NCBI GenBank assembly: GCA_946185745.1
Contig: CAMHKQ010000007.1
Span: 1-64,000, forward strand
Origin: an uncultured Bacteroidales bacterium
GTDB lineage: Bacteria; Bacteroidota; Bacteroidia; Bacteroidales; UBA932
Direction: 5' to 3'
DNA length: 64,000 bases
Part shown: piece after piece, positions 26,605-34,521 of the stretch
How the letters are laid out: every line of letters starts with the position of its first letter
Position numbering within the stretch: the first letter of the stretch is position 1
The notes under the pieces: generated by a model
The model's database searches: none
What the model was told of the DNA's origin: nothing
What the model saw: only the letters and a program-made list of their open reading frames with translations
Translations under genes and position numbers: made by a program

Positions 26605-27461
26605 TAATAAGCGGCAAACAATTATCCGATTCCATCAAGGCCGCCCTCGCGGGGCAGGTCGCTGAGTTTCCAGAGAAATACGGCAGGGCGCCCAAGCTGG
26701 CGGTAATCCTCGTCGGGGACGACCAGGCAAGCGCCAGATACGTGCGCAACAAGACCATAGCCTGCGAAAAGACGGGCATCGAGAACCTCACCGTGCTGCT
26801 TCCGGCAGAAACGGCCGAGGCCGAGCTGCTCGCCCGAATAGACGAGCTCAACCGCGACTCCTCGGTGGACGGCATCCTGGTGCAGCTTCCGCTTCCGAAG
26901 CATATTTCCGAGAACAAGGTGATTTCCGCCATCGCCCACGAAAAGGACGTGGACGGCTTCCACCCGCTCAACGTGGCGCAGCTCTGGACCAACCGGAAGA
27001 AGGGGGACTTCTGCGTGGCCTGCACTCCTGCCGGCGTGATGCGCCTGCTCGAAGAGGCCGGAGTGCAGATCCGCGGCAAACACGCCGTGGTGCTCGGCCG
27101 CAGCAACATAGTCGGCCTTCCCGTGGCCAAGCTGCTGCTGAACGCAGACGCCACCGTAACCATCTGCCATTCACGCACCGTGAACCTCGCGGAAATCACC
27201 CGTCAGGCCGATATCCTGGTGGCCGCGATAGGCCAGCCGAAGTTCGTGAAGGCCGACATGGTGAAGGAAGGCGCGGCGGTAGTGGACGTCGGCATCGATG
27301 TGGATCCCGAAACCGGCAAACTCTGCGGAGACGTCGACTTCGACGCGGTGGAGCCGAAGGCCTCGGTGATCACCCCCGTCCCCGGCGGCGTCGGGCCCAT
27401 GACCATCTGCATGCTCATGCAGAACACCGTCGAGTGCTTCCTGCGCGCGCACGGCGAGTAG
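26601..27461 (+). CDS. folD: Methylenetetrahydrofolate dehydrogenase/cyclohydrolase
   Basis: Bifunctional enzyme interconverting methylene-, methenyl- and formyl-tetrahydrofolate. 286 aa from the ATG at 26601, which overlaps the ispH stop. Motifs: VGDDQASARYVRNKTIACEK (catalytic Lys region), DGILVQLPLP, GRSNIVGLPVAKLL and ITPVPGGVGPMT. In this window it has a special partner: the methenyl-THF produced from histidine by the FtcD cyclodeaminase is its substrate, and hutI is the next gene. Confidence 0.96.
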   Translation: MIISGKQLSDSIKAALAGQVAEFPEKYGRAPKLAVILVGDDQASARYVRNKTIACEKTGIENLTVLLPAETAEAELLARIDELNRDSSVDGILVQLPLPKHISENKVISAIAHEKDVDGFHPLNVAQLWTNRKKGDFCVACTPAGVMRLLEEAGVQIRGKHAVVLGRSNIVGLPVAKLLLNADATVTICHSRTVNLAEITRQADILVAAIGQPKFVKADMVKEGAAVVDVGIDVDPETGKLCGDVDFDAVEPKASVITPVPGGVGPMTICMLMQNTVECFLRAHGE

Positions 27462-27462
27462 C

Positions 27463-27477
27463 GGCGGTTTTTGCGCC
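27463..27477 (+). repeat. Left copy of 15-bp inverted repeat around hutI
   Basis: GGCGGTTTTTGCGCC, an exact reverse complement of 28990-29004. It lies 2 bp after the folD stop codon. Confidence 0.75.
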
Positions 27478-27568
27478 TGGAGGCCTTGGATAATCGTAGA
27501 ATTCCGGCGGCGAAATCTTACGGACGGGTGATTGGTGCCGGTGGCGGCCGTCTGAAAACCAAAATGAT

Positions 27569-27599
27569 TTTGCAAAGTCCCTTCATTTTCCGATATTTG
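27569..27599 (+). promoter_or_regulatory. Promoter of hutI
   Basis: TTTG at 27569-27572, 19-nt spacer and GATATTTG at 27592-27599, one mismatch from TAnnTTTG. The ATG follows 8 nt later. The same GATATTTG variant stands about 8 nt before the response regulator gene at 55769. Confidence 0.5.
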
Positions 27600-27607
27600 A
27601 GGGTAGT

Positions 27608-28945
27608 ATGAAAACGCTCATCAAGAACATTGGCCTGCTGGCGGGCATTTCGGACGCTACCCGCAAGGAGGGCGCCGCCATGAACGAAGTCGCGTGCCTC
27701 CGCGACGCCTGGCTTCTCATCGACGGCAACAGAATCTCCGATTTCGGCGGCATTCTTCCGGAAGGTGGACTTCCCCCTTCGGGAGTTCGCCCTTCGGGCT
27801 CACCCCACCACCCCTCCGGGGCAGTCCCCCCGCTATCGAACCGCGGGTGTTACGTCCCTCAGGGAGAATCCACCTCTCCGGCAGAAACTGACGCTGTCAT
27901 CGACGCTGCCGGGGCGATGCTGATGCCGGCGTTCTGCGACTCGCATACCCACATCGTTTTTGCCGGCAGTCGCGAACAGGAGTTCGAAGACAAGATTCGC
28001 GGCCTGAGCTACGCCGAGATCGCGGCGCGCGGCGGCGGCATCCTCAATTCTGCCGACCGGCTCCACGAAACCACCGAAGACGAGCTGTTCCGCCAGAGCA
28101 TGGAACGTGTGCGCGAAATGATGGCCAAGGGCACCGGCGCAATCGAAATCAAGAGCGGTTACGGCCTTTCAACTGAAGATGAGCTTAAGATGCTGCGGGT
28201 GATCCGCCGCATCCGCGAGAGCGTACCGGCCGAGGTACGGGCCACCTTCCTGGGCGCCCACGCCGTCGCACGCGGCATGTCCCGCGAGGATTATGTCCGC
28301 AAGGTATGCGAAGAAATGATCCCCGCCGTGGCCGCCGAAAAACTGGCGGATTTCGTGGACGTGTTCTGCGAAGAGGGCTTCTTCAGCCCCGACGACACCG
28401 ACCGCATCCTCTCCGCTGGCGAACGTTTCGGCCTGCGGGCCAAGCTGCACGCCAACCAGCTTCACGTGAGCGGAGGCGTTCAGGTGGGAGTGCGGCACAG
28501 CGCCCTGAGCGTCGACCATCTCGAACGCACCGGCGAGGCCGAGGAAGAGTGCCTGAAGGGCAGCACGACCATGCCCACGATGCTTCCCGGGGCGTCTTTC
28601 TTCCTTCGCGAGCCCTACGGCCGCGCCAAGGATTACATCGAACACGGTCTCGGAGTGGCGCTCGCTTCCGACTACAATCCCGGCTCGTCCCCAAGCGGCG
28701 ACATGCGATTCGTGATGGCGCTGGGCTGCATCCAGATGCGGCTCACCCCAGAGCAGGCCTTCAACGCCGTCACGCTCAACAGTGCCTACGCCATGGGCGT
28801 AAGCGACCGCGTCGGTTCCATCGCCAGGGGAAAACTTGCCAATCTCATCCTCACGCTGCCCGGCTTCGACACTATCGGCAGCATCGCCTACCTGCACCAG
28901 ACCCCGTTCATCCGCAAGGTCTTCTTAAGAGGGCAGGAAGTCTAA
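27608..28945 (+). CDS. hutI: Imidazolonepropionase, carrying an in-frame insert
   Basis: Third step of histidine breakdown: hydrolyses imidazolone-5-propionate to formiminoglutamate. Amidohydrolase motifs are intact: FCDSHTHIVFAGSR (metal-binding HxH), SYAEIAARGGGI, IEIKSGYGLS, HANQLH and SDYNPGSSPSGDM. At 445 aa it is about 35 residues longer than usual. The excess is one Pro/Gly/Ser-rich stretch (about residues 51-92) before the conserved AETDAVIDAAGAMLMPAF, encoded by a palindromic DNA element (27758-27881). The insert falls in the N-terminal beta domain, before the barrel, so activity may survive. The gene lies 16 kb from hutH and is flanked by a 15-bp inverted repeat. Confidence 0.93.
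   Translation: MKTLIKNIGLLAGISDATRKEGAAMNEVACLRDAWLLIDGNRISDFGGILPEGGLPPSGVRPSGSPHHPSGAVPPLSNRGCYVPQGESTSPAETDAVIDAAGAMLMPAFCDSHTHIVFAGSREQEFEDKIRGLSYAEIAARGGGILNSADRLHETTEDELFRQSMERVREMMAKGTGAIEIKSGYGLSTEDELKMLRVIRRIRESVPAEVRATFLGAHAVARGMSREDYVRKVCEEMIPAVAAEKLADFVDVFCEEGFFSPDDTDRILSAGERFGLRAKLHANQLHVSGGVQVGVRHSALSVDHLERTGEAEEECLKGSTTMPTMLPGASFFLREPYGRAKDYIEHGLGVALASDYNPGSSPSGDMRFVMALGCIQMRLTPEQAFNAVTLNSAYAMGVSDRVGSIARGKLANLILTLPGFDTIGSIAYLHQTPFIRKVFLRGQEV
27758..27881. mobile_element. Palindromic element with terminal inverted repeats inside hutI
   Basis: The ends are imperfect inverted repeats of 21 bp: 27758-27778 begins CCGGAAGGTGGACTTCC and the reverse complement of 27861-27881 begins CCGGAGAGGTGGATTCTCC. 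Between them lies a chain of small hairpins (CCCTTCGGG, GCCCTTCGGGC, CCCCTCCGGGG). No transposase is encoded. It reads through hutI in frame without a stop. MITE-like or REP-like by structure; copies elsewhere in the genome would be decisive. Confidence 0.6.
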
Positions 28946-28989
28946 GCCTGCTCCCGCCGTCGTACGGCTAGGACAGTCTGAGGTAGCCG

Positions 28990-29004
28990 GGCGCAAAAAC
29001 CGCC
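28990..29004 (-). repeat. Right copy of 15-bp inverted repeat around hutI
   Basis: GGCGCAAAAACCGCC, reverse complement of 27463-27477, 44 bp after the hutI stop. The rest of the 28946-29131 gap holds two small hairpins (GCCGT-CGT-ACGGC; CGGCGG...CCGCCG near 29100-29120) and no gene. Confidence 0.75.
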
Positions 29005-29131
29005 ATTTTCGCGCTTACCCCCGGGGTCGCGGCCGAGGGGTAGGAGCATTTTCCGGCTTTTTTGAACCTGGTGATTGGGCCATGTTCATGACCGAGAGCG
29101 GCGGACAGCGAAGCCGCCGTATGGCAGCAGG

Positions 29132-30481
29132 TTAGGAGGCGGGGTTGAGCTCGTACTCGCGGGCGGCCCAGACCTTGGGCGTATAGCCGGTGACGCGCTT
29201 GAATGTGGTGTTGAACGACGATGCGCTGAGGAAGCCGCAGGCGCGCGCGACTTCTTCCTGGTTGGCATCGCGATGCGACATGATGTACTGCTCGGCGTAG
29301 TCGATGCGCATTATGTTGAGCAACTCGGGGAAGGTGAGATTGCAGGCCTCGTTCACCATCCTGGACACGTAGGTCTTGTTGGAATGCAGCCGTTCGGCAA
29401 CGTCTACAAGCGTGATTCCGGGCTGCAGGAAAAGCTGCTCGTCCACCATGAGATGCTGGAAACGGGACAGCAGGCTCTGGTCGTTCCACGATTTGGAAAC
29501 GGCCGAGAAGATGGATTCCGCCAGCCCGTGCTTCTCTGCCTGGGCACCCGCAGCCTTCAGCGAATCGATGTCGGAAACGTAGCCGATACGGGCAAGAATC
29601 CTTGCCATGGTCGTTTCGTCGGCATCTTCCGCCAAGTCACCGGCAATCTGTTCCAGCAGGGCGGCTTTGTCTTTGTCGGAGTAGTTGAAGCGCCATCCGG
29701 ACCTCCGGTTCTGCTTCGATACTACCTTCCTGCCGCAGAAAAGGGCGAAATAGCAGGTAATGAAGATGCTTGCCGTCGATATAAGGGCCCAGATTCCGCC
29801 GAGATGCCTGGAATGCATGATGATGTTGCCGGGAGAAATGACACCGGCCATCACCACAAACAGGGTTATAGTGCCGCAGACGACCTGCGCCTCCAGAACC
29901 GGGAACTCTTCCTTGTTGAACAGACGCTTATAGTTGAGCTGTCTTTTCTTGCTGAGATAAACTATGAACGCCAGATAGATTGCAAGTTCAAGGAACACCG
30001 TTGCACGGAGCGCTATCTTGGTAGAAAGATAATAAGTATGCAGAGGTGTTCCGGCATACTGCTCATGGACGATGGAGTGGCCGGCGGAGCGGACATGCGT
30101 AATGAAGCGTTCCACCTCGGGAATGCCAATCATGAAAGTCATTACTGCCGCGGCGGCAAAAAGCATTACAGGTGCAAGTATCCATGCCATCTGATTGGGA
30201 TGGAATTTGCGTTCGCGCCCGACATGGTCGAGGTACAGGATGAGCAGAGGAATGACAGACGGCCCCGTGAGCTGAAGAATCAGCCTTGAAATTGCACTCG
30301 CTCCCGGAGTGTCCGCGAAAAGCAGATCACTGTCGTCGGTAATGATGACAAGAGCGACAGTGAGGAGAAGAGCGATAAAAACCCTGAACGTGCTCACTTT
30401 GGATGCCAGCCAGGAATGGACAATCATCCAAAAGAAGCACGCTACCGAAGGCAGGAGGAGCAGAGCTGTATAGAAGTTCAT
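29132..30481 (-). CDS. Membrane-anchored AraC-family transcriptional regulator
   Basis: 449 aa. The N-terminal half (about 1-250) has seven hydrophobic segments and resembles a 7TM sensor; the C-terminal about 100 residues are an AraC double HTH (VDVAERLHSNKTYVSRMVNEA; QEEVARACGFLSASSFNTTFKRVTGYTPKVW). DNA binding would therefore occur at the membrane. The ATG abuts the stop codon of the pilin-like lipoprotein gene with no gap, so the two are co-expressed. The position, divergent from the pilus operon, makes it the prime candidate for a regulator of that operon (inference). Confidence 0.85.
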   Translation of the reverse strand: MNFYTALLLLPSVACFFWMIVHSWLASKVSTFRVFIALLLTVALVIITDDSDLLFADTPGASAISRLILQLTGPSVIPLLILYLDHVGRERKFHPNQMAWILAPVMLFAAAAVMTFMIGIPEVERFITHVRSAGHSIVHEQYAGTPLHTYYLSTKIALRATVFLELAIYLAFIVYLSKKRQLNYKRLFNKEEFPVLEAQVVCGTITLFVVMAGVISPGNIIMHSRHLGGIWALISTASIFITCYFALFCGRKVVSKQNRRSGWRFNYSDKDKAALLEQIAGDLAEDADETTMARILARIGYVSDIDSLKAAGAQAEKHGLAESIFSAVSKSWNDQSLLSRFQHLMVDEQLFLQPGITLVDVAERLHSNKTYVSRMVNEACNLTFPELLNIMRIDYAEQYIMSHRDANQEEVARACGFLSASSFNTTFKRVTGYTPKVWAAREYELNPAS

Positions 30482-31615
30482 TTAGAAGTCATCGTTATTT
30501 TCGAAAATCTTGGTTTCCCATTCCCCGACCGAGGCCGAGAAGGCTATCTGGTTGTAGAGCTTTCCGGTATCGAGCCCCAAGTGGAAGGTATACTGCTTGC
30601 CGTACTCCATTACATTGTCCGGCAGCACGCCGTAAATCATGTAGCGCGCCACCTGGCCGGGAAGGGCGTCGTAGGTGAGGCCACCGAGGGTGAAACTGTC
30701 CACGTCGTAAACCACCTCGACATATTGTTTGCCGAGAAGGATGTCGTCGGGCACGGCGTAGTAGCGGTGACTGCCCACCATATGGTCTTCCAGGGTGGAG
30801 TAGCCTATGAACTTTTCGTTGTCCATGCCCACGCCGACCACCTCGTCGCCTTCGAACACCACGACGTCGCGGTAGTAGCCCTGCTTGTGCCAGTTGCCGC
30901 GGCTCATGGCTATGTCGTTCACGAACACACCCGCGGAAGCGACGTTCATGGCAGTGACTTTCCTGAGATGGATGAGGCCCTGAAGCTGCGGATCGGTGGT
31001 GACGTCGCAGATTTTGTAGCCGATGTCGTTTGTGATGTGCTGGAACTCGAGCGGAACCATGTTGAGCTGATCAAGCGCGCGGTCTACAGTTTTGGAGACG
31101 AGGGGACCGGCCTCCAGGTCGTCGCCCGAGAAGGGGATGTTGTAGGAGGCGTGTTCGTCGTTATAGGAAATGGTATTTACGTAGGGGTAATAAGCGCTGA
31201 ACGAAACGGTGGTGGGGATGTCCCAGAGACTGTTGTCGAACATGCTGTAATAGTCGTTGGAAGAATTGCTGCTGACCGCGACGTTGTCCAGAAGAAGCGA
31301 GCCGGAAAGCTGGTCGAGCCCGATGAGCCCGAAAGAACGGGAGGCGTCCATGGTGGCAATCATCCTGTCGGAGTCGTAATCGCCGGAGGCTTTGGTGCCG
31401 ACACCGGCCTTGGTGCCGGGGCCGCTGCCCGAGATGGCCTCGTCGGGAATGGCCTGGCCGTCACGCGTGACGGTGACGGGGAAGGAGATCTTCCGCTGGG
31501 TGGGAGACTCCTGCGACGGAAGGGCAGGGACGTCGACTACCTCGTTGCAGGAAAGCAGAGCACCGAGGCAGAGAAAGAAGGCGACCGGGCCGGCAAGGGA
31601 CTTATGCATGGACAT
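30482..31615 (-). CDS. Pilin-like (fimbrillin family) lipoprotein
   Basis: 377 aa with lipobox LLSC (Cys23). The sequence shows the fimbrillin pattern: a Ser/Gly/Thr linker with repeated GTKA, then VSFSAYYPY, FQHITNDIGYKI and a C-terminal TFHLGLD....AFSASVGEWETK block comparable to the pilins across the divide. Two ATGs two codons apart (31615 and 31609) are possible starts. It is the first gene of a two-gene unit with the membrane AraC regulator. It could be a minor pilin, or the extracytoplasmic signal partner of that regulator. The second idea is inference only. Confidence 0.7.
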   Translation of the reverse strand: MSMHKSLAGPVAFFLCLGALLSCNEVVDVPALPSQESPTQRKISFPVTVTRDGQAIPDEAISGSGPGTKAGVGTKASGDYDSDRMIATMDASRSFGLIGLDQLSGSLLLDNVAVSSNSSNDYYSMFDNSLWDIPTTVSFSAYYPYVNTISYNDEHASYNIPFSGDDLEAGPLVSKTVDRALDQLNMVPLEFQHITNDIGYKICDVTTDPQLQGLIHLRKVTAMNVASAGVFVNDIAMSRGNWHKQGYYRDVVVFEGDEVVGVGMDNEKFIGYSTLEDHMVGSHRYYAVPDDILLGKQYVEVVYDVDSFTLGGLTYDALPGQVARYMIYGVLPDNVMEYGKQYTFHLGLDTGKLYNQIAFSASVGEWETKIFENNDDF

Positions 31616-32008
31616 ATAGGTTTATACTTTTAATATATACATACGTGCGTGCGCCTGTGCGCATGGGAAGGAAAATCTTCCGATGCAAATATATGCATTA
31701 TTTTTAACATTCCAAATAAAAATCAAAATTTTTTCAAATTCGGAAATTTTGAATCCAAAACCACACAACTCATTGATTATCAACGTTTGCCCTCCCCTAA
31801 ATCCCCCAAAATACACCCATTTTGCCCAAATTCCACCCCAAAATCACCCAAAATAATTTATAAAACAGCAATTATTTTTTATTTTCGTCAAAACCGCATT
31901 TTTCCAAATCAACAATTTTTTCTCAAAAAAGATTAATTTTTTTTTGGATTTAGAAAATATTGGTATATCTTTGCAGCCAATAATATTACGAACACGCACG
32001 CGAATTAT
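31616..32008. promoter_or_regulatory. Divergent control region of the fimbrial locus
   Basis: 393 bp without a gene, strongly AT-rich. Leftward promoter: -7 TATATTTG at 31693-31686 (minus), leader about 65 nt. Rightward promoter: TTTG at 31943-31946, 19-nt spacer, TATCTTTG at 31966-31973, leader about 30 nt. Between them, 31790-31849 carries seven runs of three to five C on the plus strand (G on the minus strand). Both leaders contain a CGCACGCAC-type tract (31643-31662 on minus; near 31990-32030 on plus). No invertible-segment repeats were found. Confidence 0.7.
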
Positions 32009-33283
32009 ATGACCTACGCACGCACACGCAAAGCAAACGCCCTCACAGCCCTCTTCGGAGCCGCTGTGCTGCTTGCACTCTGCCTGTGCTGCCCGGTGCT
32101 CTCCGCCCAGGAGCGTGAAGAATCGCAGAAGTTCTACTATGCGGTTGGCAAAGCCGCCATCGACAGCAGCTACATGAACAACGCCGCCACAATCGCGGAG
32201 CTGCGAACCCTGCTCGAGAACACCGGCACCGCCAACCTCAAATACGTCGTCATCGAATCCGGCTCGTCGCCCGACGGTTCCGAGGCCGTGAACAACCGTC
32301 TTGCAGTGCAGCGTGGCCAGGCCCTCGCCCGCTTTCTCGAGGCCAGCATCCCCGAGGGCATCCTGAAGGGCCGCACCTCCGTCAAGTATGGCGGCGAAGA
32401 CTGGCAGGGACTCCGCCGTCTCGTCGAGGCCGACGCCACCATCGACTCCGGCCTGCGCACCCGCATCCTCGGAATCATCGATTCCAACGTTCCGGTAAAG
32501 ACCAAGAAGGCTCGCATGAGCGCCCTCCCCGAATACAGGCAGATCGTAGACAAGTACTATCCCGAGCTGCGCTATGCGTATCTCTACCTCGCCTACATCA
32601 TTCCGCCTCCTACGGTTCCCATGCTCGGCACCGACATCGAAATCGAGGATGAGCCGTTCCCGGCCATACCCGATTTCGAACCGCTCGACGAAACGCTTCC
32701 CGAATTCAGCTTCATGGAAATGCCGATGATCGAAGAGAAGAAGCCGGTGCTCGCCGTCGCCACCAACCTGCTGTACGACCTGGCCATCACTCCCAACGTC
32801 GCGCTGGAGCTCCCTCTCGGCAAGCGCTGGAGCATGTATGCCGATTATACCTTCCCCTGGTGGGTCAGCCGCAAGAACAACCGCGCATGGGAAATCCTCA
32901 AGCTGGACCTCGGTACCCGTTACTGGATGTCGCCCCGCAATTCCGCGCAGGATGTTCTCACCGGCCACTTCCTGGGCCTGGACCTCAGCGGGGGCTACTA
33001 CGACATCGAACCCGACAACAAGGGCTGGCAGGGAGAATTCATACTCGCCGGTCTGGAATACGGCTACGCGTGGCGTCTCGGCAAAAAGGGCAACTGGCGC
33101 CTCGACCTCTCCGCCGGAGCGGGCTGGATGGGCACCGAATACCGTTACTACGAAGGCACCGACGACAGCGCCCATCTGCTTTACAAGCACACCGGCCGCT
33201 ACAACTGGTTCGGCCCCGTGAAAGCCGCAATCAGCATAAAGTATCTGTTCAACCGCACCGAAACTAGGAGGGCGACACGATGA
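32009..33283 (+). CDS. DUF3575 outer-membrane protein of the pilus locus
   Basis: 424 aa. A signal peptide ends near LSAQ-ER. Residues about 40-190 contain an OmpA-like segment (IESGSSPDGSEAVNNRLAVQRGQALARFL). The C-terminal domain from about 235 is the DUF3575 beta-barrel type (VATNLLYDLAITPNVALELPLG, TFPWWVS, YWMSPR, GHFLGLDLSGGYYDIEP). DUF3575 genes routinely head Bacteroidetes type V pilus operons together with DUF5119. The precise role is unknown; anchoring or export at the outer membrane is plausible. The stop overlaps the DUF5119 start by 4 bp. Confidence 0.88.
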   Translation: MTYARTRKANALTALFGAAVLLALCLCCPVLSAQEREESQKFYYAVGKAAIDSSYMNNAATIAELRTLLENTGTANLKYVVIESGSSPDGSEAVNNRLAVQRGQALARFLEASIPEGILKGRTSVKYGGEDWQGLRRLVEADATIDSGLRTRILGIIDSNVPVKTKKARMSALPEYRQIVDKYYPELRYAYLYLAYIIPPPTVPMLGTDIEIEDEPFPAIPDFEPLDETLPEFSFMEMPMIEEKKPVLAVATNLLYDLAITPNVALELPLGKRWSMYADYTFPWWVSRKNNRAWEILKLDLGTRYWMSPRNSAQDVLTGHFLGLDLSGGYYDIEPDNKGWQGEFILAGLEYGYAWRLGKKGNWRLDLSAGAGWMGTEYRYYEGTDDSAHLLYKHTGRYNWFGPVKAAISIKYLFNRTETRRATR

Positions 33284-34401
33284 AGAAAACGAAAATGACC
33301 GGAATAGCAGCCGCGTTCATCCTTCTGGCTGCAATACTCGCCGGCTGCGAGCGCCGTCCGCTGGAATACATCTCCAGCCTCACCGTCCGCGTTATCGTAA
33401 AGTGCATCTGGGAAGTAAGGGCCTACCCCGAAGGGGAGCGTCCCACCGGCATGACCATGTACTTCTTCAAAGACGGCCAGTTCTACAACTCCGTCACCAC
33501 CTCCAACGTGGACTCCTGCGAGGTCATGCTCGAGAAGGGCCACTATTCCATGTACATGATTTCCCAGTCCACCCAGGAATACGGCACTCTGGATTTCGAG
33601 GACATGACCGATTTCACCAGGGCCCGCACTATTCTTGAGGCCGGCACCGCCGACTGGGCAACCCGCGGTCCCGACGAAATCGTGGTGCAGGATCCCGAAG
33701 TTCTGCTCGCAGGCGTAGCCGAGGAATTCGACATCACCGAGGACATGGCCGTGGAGTACCAGAGAACCTACAAGCAGTGGTCCGACAAGAAGCGCCAAAT
33801 GGCTGAAGCCGGAGGTACCGGCGAGGACGAGCAGGAAATCCAGTCCCTCGAGCAGGAGGTACAGTATCTCACCGTCAGGATTCCCGTCAACCCGTCCAAC
33901 ATAGTCTCTCAGTTCTGGGTGACCATCTACGTGGGTAGCGCCGACATGCTCCAGTCCATGCGCGCCTCCATCTCAGGCATGGCCCGCACCTTCGACCTCA
34001 CCCTCGACGTCACCGACGTCGAACAGGCCACGCAGGTTATCCGCTACTGGTCCCTCAACATGGACGACCAGCCTCACCATATAGGCCACGTCGACGGCAT
34101 CATCACCACCTTCGGCCTTCCCGATGGCCAGACCCCGAGCACACTGCGCGACTCCACCCTCAACGTGAGCGCCCTGCTCGTAGACAACAAGACAGTAGCC
34201 GACTACGTGTTCAACGTGGGTGACAAGATAGAAGAACTCGAGCCCAATCCCGGATACAGGAAGCTCTACCGCCTTGTCTTCGGCAGCAAGGAAGAACCTG
34301 CGATAGTGCTGCCCGATGTGATTCCGGTGGAATCCGGCGGCGGTTTCACCGCAAACGTAACCGACTGGGACGAAGAAATTGAAGCGGAAATACCAATATA
34401 A
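33280..34401 (+). CDS. DUF5119 lipoprotein of the pilus locus
   Basis: 373 aa; lipobox LAGC (Cys23), then the family start ERRPLEY. Further DUF5119-like features are EGERPTGMTMYFFKDGQF and GHYSMYMISQSTQEYGTLDFEDM, and a C-terminal PVESGGGFTANVTDWDEE that resembles the end of fimbrillins. It is translationally coupled to the DUF3575 gene. Members accompany pilin genes and may be accessory or anchor subunits; no biochemical role is known to me. Confidence 0.85.
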   Translation: MKKTKMTGIAAAFILLAAILAGCERRPLEYISSLTVRVIVKCIWEVRAYPEGERPTGMTMYFFKDGQFYNSVTTSNVDSCEVMLEKGHYSMYMISQSTQEYGTLDFEDMTDFTRARTILEAGTADWATRGPDEIVVQDPEVLLAGVAEEFDITEDMAVEYQRTYKQWSDKKRQMAEAGGTGEDEQEIQSLEQEVQYLTVRIPVNPSNIVSQFWVTIYVGSADMLQSMRASISGMARTFDLTLDVTDVEQATQVIRYWSLNMDDQPHHIGHVDGIITTFGLPDGQTPSTLRDSTLNVSALLVDNKTVADYVFNVGDKIEELEPNPGYRKLYRLVFGSKEEPAIVLPDVIPVESGGGFTANVTDWDEEIEAEIPI

Positions 34402-34521
34402 CGGTGCAGAGATATAAAATTTTTTTTCGGCCGGATGTAATCCGGGGCACAAAAAAGAATCTAACAGGCTAAGAATTTTATAACGGAAGATTAAAACAGA
34501 TAATTAACTCATTAAAGCTTT
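34402..34521 (+). promoter_or_regulatory. AT-rich leader of the first major pilin gene
   Basis: 120 bp between the DUF5119 and first pilin genes. It holds the hairpin CCGGAT-GTA-ATCCGG (34431-34445) just after eight T, and is otherwise A/T-rich. No TAnnTTTG box is seen, so it looks like a processing or stability region within the operon and not a new promoter. Confidence 0.45.

Noticed and set aside
29086..29131. Terminator for hutI or the AraC gene
   Set aside because: A CGGCGG/CCGCCG stem exists near 29100-29120 but has no T-tract on either strand, so it is mentioned only as a hairpin.
31790..31849. CRISPR-like or satellite repeat
   Set aside because: C-runs are irregularly spaced and the intervening bases do not form a repeated unit, so only the G-quadruplex reading is kept.
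31616..32008. Invertible (phase-variable) promoter of the fimbrial operon
   Set aside because: Only short 6-bp inverted repeats such as TTCAAA/TTTGAA are visible, no matching long arms flank either promoter, and no recombinase gene is nearby.
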